Shown in pieces: positions 6,165-7,574 of a DNA stretch of 7,574 nucleotides; position 1 is the stretch's first letter, and every line of letters begins with the position of its first letter. The DNA lies in assembly GCA_964456445.1 (NCBI GenBank), contig CAYWBI010000179.1:1-7574 (forward strand). The letters run 5' to 3'. Source of the DNA: CAYWBI01 sp964456445. Lineage in GTDB: Bacteria; Calditrichota; Calditrichia; Calditrichales; J004. The position numbers and the translations under genes are program-made. The notes beneath the pieces are model-generated. The model saw only the letters and a program-made list of their open reading frames with translations, was not told where the DNA came from and ran no database searches.

Positions 6165-6590
6165 ATGATGGATAATAGAATGAACTGGTCAATCTTACTT
6201 ATACTTTCCCTGCCGGCGATCGTAATGGCAGCCCTGTCATTAAAAGGTTACACTCAGGGAATCGAATTGTATTTATGGCTTTTTATCGGTTTATTTACCG
6301 TCACCGTCGTATTAAAAAATGTCGATCACCATGTTTATATACATCTGATCCTGATCGGTCTGTTTTGGGGGATGATCAATTCGCTTATTCAGTCCTTTTT
6401 CTTCGATATGTATCTGGCCCATAATTCCAGCGCGGCGGTCGGCTTTGGTAAATTGCCGGAAACAATGAACCCCAGGCTGATTGTACTTTTAATTGGTCCC
6501 GCCACGGGTGTTGGCACCGGCGTGGCGATGAGCGGCGCTTCTTACATCCTGCGTTTTATCATGCCGGTTCTGAATGCTTTTTTAAAATAG
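6165..6590 (+). CDS. Four-helix membrane protein of unknown function
   Basis: This is a 141-residue integral membrane protein that I cannot assign to a named family. Four hydrophobic segments are seen: about 8-27 (SILLILSLPAIVMAALSL), 34-51, 59-79 (IHLILIGLFWGMINSLIQSFF) and 104-137. Between helices 3 and 4 lies a polar stretch DMYLAHNSSAAVGFGKLPETMNPR. The last segment is glycine-rich (GPATGVGTGVAMSG), as in packed helices of channels or transporters. No Cys or charged catalytic cluster is present. The start is uncertain: ATG codons at 6165, 6168 and 6180 are in frame, none with a strong ribosome binding site, and MNWSILLI from 6180 is equally plausible. The gene is divergent from the DUF1858-exporter unit and shares its AT-rich spacer, so joint regulation is possible. 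Regular hydrophobic layout and codon use support a real gene. Confidence 0.7.
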   Translation: MMDNRMNWSILLILSLPAIVMAALSLKGYTQGIELYLWLFIGLFTVTVVLKNVDHHVYIHLILIGLFWGMINSLIQSFFFDMYLAHNSSAAVGFGKLPETMNPRLIVLLIGPATGVGTGVAMSGASYILRFIMPVLNAFLK

Positions 6591-6605
6591 AAAATCGTCG
6601 GGCAC

Positions 6606-6665
6606 AATGTTGCCAACTATCAACATTCTTTAACGCCAATGATGCCAAATGGCAACATCTTTAAC
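6606..6665. repeat. Imperfect direct repeat with TGCCA-N2-TGGCA dyad
   Basis: Two copies of about 28-29 bp begin at 6606 and 6638, a 32-bp period. They differ at four positions and one single-base gap; both end in CTTTAAC. Copy 2 contains a perfect dyad TGCCA-AA-TGGCA (6643-6654); copy 1 has the same left half and a degraded right half (TGCCA-AC-TATCA, 6611-6622). In addition ATGTTGCCA (6607-6615) and TGGCAACAT (6650-6658) form a perfect 9-bp inverted repeat across the pair. Paired operators three helical turns apart, or an RNA stem with a 34-nt loop, are both possible. Confidence 0.6.
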
Positions 6666-6708
6666 TCTTCAATTTTTCATAACCCTTGAAATCATGCGAT
6701 TCCTACGA

Positions 6709-6736
6709 TTGGCACCCTAATTGCTTTTGATACAAG
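6709..6736 (+). promoter_or_regulatory. Candidate promoter ahead of the hairpin cluster
   Basis: TTGGCA at 6709-6714, a 16-bp spacer and TACAAG at 6731-6736 match the sigma-70 consensus at four of six positions in each hexamer. Transcription would begin at about 6743, right where the first hairpin starts, and end at the terminator near 6815. This is consensus matching only. Confidence 0.2.
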
Positions 6737-6743
6737 CATCTGG

Positions 6744-6776
6744 TACCGGATCACACCGGTAGTACTGCAATACTAC
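6744..6776 (+). repeat. Two interlocking hairpins upstream of the terminator
   Basis: Hairpin 1 is TACCGG (6744-6749), ATCACA, CCGGTA (6756-6761). Hairpin 2 is GTAGTA (6759-6764), CTGCAA, TACTAC (6771-6776). Both are perfect 6-bp stems with 6-nt loops. They share bases 6759-6761, and hairpin 2 shares 6774-6776 with the following terminator stem, so neighbouring full stems compete. Confidence 0.65.
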
Positions 6777-6815
6777 GCCTTCTTTCCCCTCAATTAAGAA
6801 GGCGTATTTTTTTTT
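6774..6815 (+). terminator. Strong intrinsic terminator 62 bp before mnmH
   Basis: An 11-bp perfect stem, TACGCCTTCTT (6774-6784) with AAGAAGGCGTA (6796-6806), encloses an 11-nt loop and is followed directly by nine T (6807-6815). It points in the plus direction. The nearest upstream plus gene ends 183 bp earlier, so it may end that transcript, end a short RNA that starts within the spacer, or act as an attenuator for mnmH. Confidence 0.85.
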
Positions 6816-6822
6816 CTCCGGC

Positions 6823-6851
6823 TTGGTATCCATGCCTTTTTCTTCTAAATT
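6823..6851 (+). promoter_or_regulatory. Candidate mnmH promoter
   Basis: TTGGTA at 6823-6828, a 17-bp spacer and TAAATT at 6846-6851 match the sigma-70 consensus at four of six positions each. Transcription would start near 6858, about 20 nt before the ATG and downstream of the terminator, making mnmH independent of it. The TATAAT at 6873-6878 overlaps the start codon and cannot serve unless translation starts later. Confidence 0.3.
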
Positions 6852-6877
6852 CTTTTTTTTCAAAAAATCAGGATATA

Positions 6878-7574
6878 ATGAAACGAATTGGCATTGAAGC
6901 ATTTCTCGACAAACCCCAGATTCCCTTAATCGATGTGCGCTCTCCCCAGGAGTTCGCTAAGGGCCACATCAGCGGAGCTACAAACATCCCCCTGTTTTCC
7001 GATGAAGAACGGCATAAGGTGGGGCTGACCTACAAGACAATGGGCAAATCAACAGCCATTGAAACCGGATTGGAGCTTGTAGGACTAAAAATCCATGCGC
7101 TGGCAGAGCAGGCAAGGATATTGTCAAAGCAGAACCAACGTCGGGTGTACTGCTGGCGCGGCGGTATGCGCAGCGAAAAAATGGCCTGGCTTTTTGAACT
7201 GCTTAATATGGAATGCCTCATATTACAGGATGGTTACAAGGCCTACCGCAATAAAATGCTCGCCGATTTCCCGGGTATCAAAAAACTACATATCCTGCAG
7301 GGCCCAACCGGCAGCGGCAAAACGGCCATTCTGAACGAGATGCAAAAATTGGGCGAACAAATTATTGATCTGGAAGGATTGGCCAACCATCGTGGTTCGG
7401 CTTTTGGCCATATCGGTCTTGGCGCGCAACCGACATCCCAACAATTTCAGAACGATGTACACCATGCCCTGCTTGCCCTCGATCCCGATAAAAGAATCTG
7501 GATGGAATCCGAAAGTCTGAAGATAGGCTTTACCACCCTGCCCGATAGCCTTTGGCTGCGTTTTAAGAGCGCCG
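6878..7574 (+). CDS. mnmH: tRNA 2-selenouridine synthase (SelU), 3' end beyond the window
   Basis: MnmH (SelU, YbbB) replaces sulfur by selenium in 2-thiouridine at the wobble position of tRNAs for Lys, Glu and Gln, through an S-geranyl intermediate, using selenophosphate from SelD. The 232 residues present comprise an N-terminal rhodanese domain (about 5-125: PLIDVRSPQEFAKGHISGATNIPLF; catalytic Cys C92 in YCWRGGMRSE; then LQDGYKAYR) and the start of the P-loop domain, with a Walker A motif G142PTGSGKT at 142-149 and the conserved HRGSAFGHIG at 171-180. E. coli SelU has 364 residues, so roughly 130 are missing past the right edge; no stop or frameshift is seen. AGGA at 6870-6873 lies 4 bases before the ATG, a fair ribosome binding site. 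Its presence implies that the genome also encodes selD. A strong terminator stands 62 bp upstream. Confidence 0.96.
   Translation, partial: MKRIGIEAFLDKPQIPLIDVRSPQEFAKGHISGATNIPLFSDEERHKVGLTYKTMGKSTAIETGLELVGLKIHALAEQARILSKQNQRRVYCWRGGMRSEKMAWLFELLNMECLILQDGYKAYRNKMLADFPGIKKLHILQGPTGSGKTAILNEMQKLGEQIIDLEGLANHRGSAFGHIGLGAQPTSQQFQNDVHHALLALDPDKRIWMESESLKIGFTTLPDSLWLRFKSA

Larger units (their letters stand above)
6591..6877. other. Structured 287-bp spacer upstream of mnmH
   Basis: No plus-strand gene is seen. In order it holds an imperfect direct repeat (6606-6665), a possible promoter (6709-6736), three consecutive hairpins sharing bases (6744-6806), a nine-T run (6807-6815) and a possible mnmH promoter (6823-6851). 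A minus-strand frame (6717-6902, or 38 codons from the ATG at 6833) covers the hairpins and mnmH's first codons. It is not called, because the inverted repeats and T run explain the DNA better. Confidence 0.55.

Noticed and set aside
6873..6878. TATAAT at the mnmH start as a -10 element
   Set aside because: It overlaps the ATG, so transcription would begin inside the gene; the first residues fit the rhodanese domain start and AGGA supports this ATG.

Overview
The window carries a moderately AT-rich bacterial chromosome segment with seven recognisable protein genes, one of them cut by the right edge. Weak ribosome binding sites, a large hybrid histidine kinase with OB-fold sensor modules, a carboxypeptidase-regulatory-like lipoprotein and long AT-rich spacers suggest a Gram-negative bacterium of the FCB assemblage (Bacteroidota, Ignavibacteriota, Calditrichota and relatives). 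This placement is an inference from gene style only. No rRNA, tRNA, CRISPR array, transposase or phage gene is visible.

Layout. Bases 1-123 hold no convincing gene. A CvfB/YitL-type S1 RNA-binding protein (124-969, minus, GTG start) is divergent from an 809-residue hybrid sensor kinase (1544-3973, plus), with about 570 bp of apparently non-coding DNA between them. The kinase runs towards a small lipoprotein (4068-4406, minus). The lipoprotein is divergent from a DCC-family (DUF393) thiol-disulfide oxidoreductase (4509-4898, plus). That gene converges on a two-gene minus-strand unit: a 69-residue CxxC DUF1858 protein (5776-5985) followed 3 bp later by an ArsP_2-type putative metal exporter (4927-5772). 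An AT-rich divergent spacer leads to a four-helix membrane protein of unknown function (6165-6590, plus). A structured 287-bp spacer then precedes mnmH (tRNA 2-selenouridine synthase, 6878 to the edge).

How the genes relate. The only clear co-transcribed pair is DUF1858 plus ArsP_2 exporter. A soluble Cys-pair protein next to a transporter with a six-histidine central loop suggests a metal or metalloid handling unit. A 15-bp perfect dyad near its likely promoter is a candidate operator. The nearby DCC oxidoreductase and the rhodanese-containing MnmH share a loose thiol/chalcogen theme, but nothing proves that they work together. The kinase senses something outside the cytoplasm through two OB-folds and ends in one intact receiver. 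No HPt or output partner is in view.

The least explained DNA is 6591-6877. It contains an imperfect direct repeat with a 32-bp period built on a TGCCA-N2-TGGCA dyad, then three consecutive hairpins that share bases with each other. The last hairpin is a textbook intrinsic terminator (11-bp stem, nine T) placed 62 bp before mnmH. This could be an attenuator, a short structured RNA, or the end of the upstream transcript.
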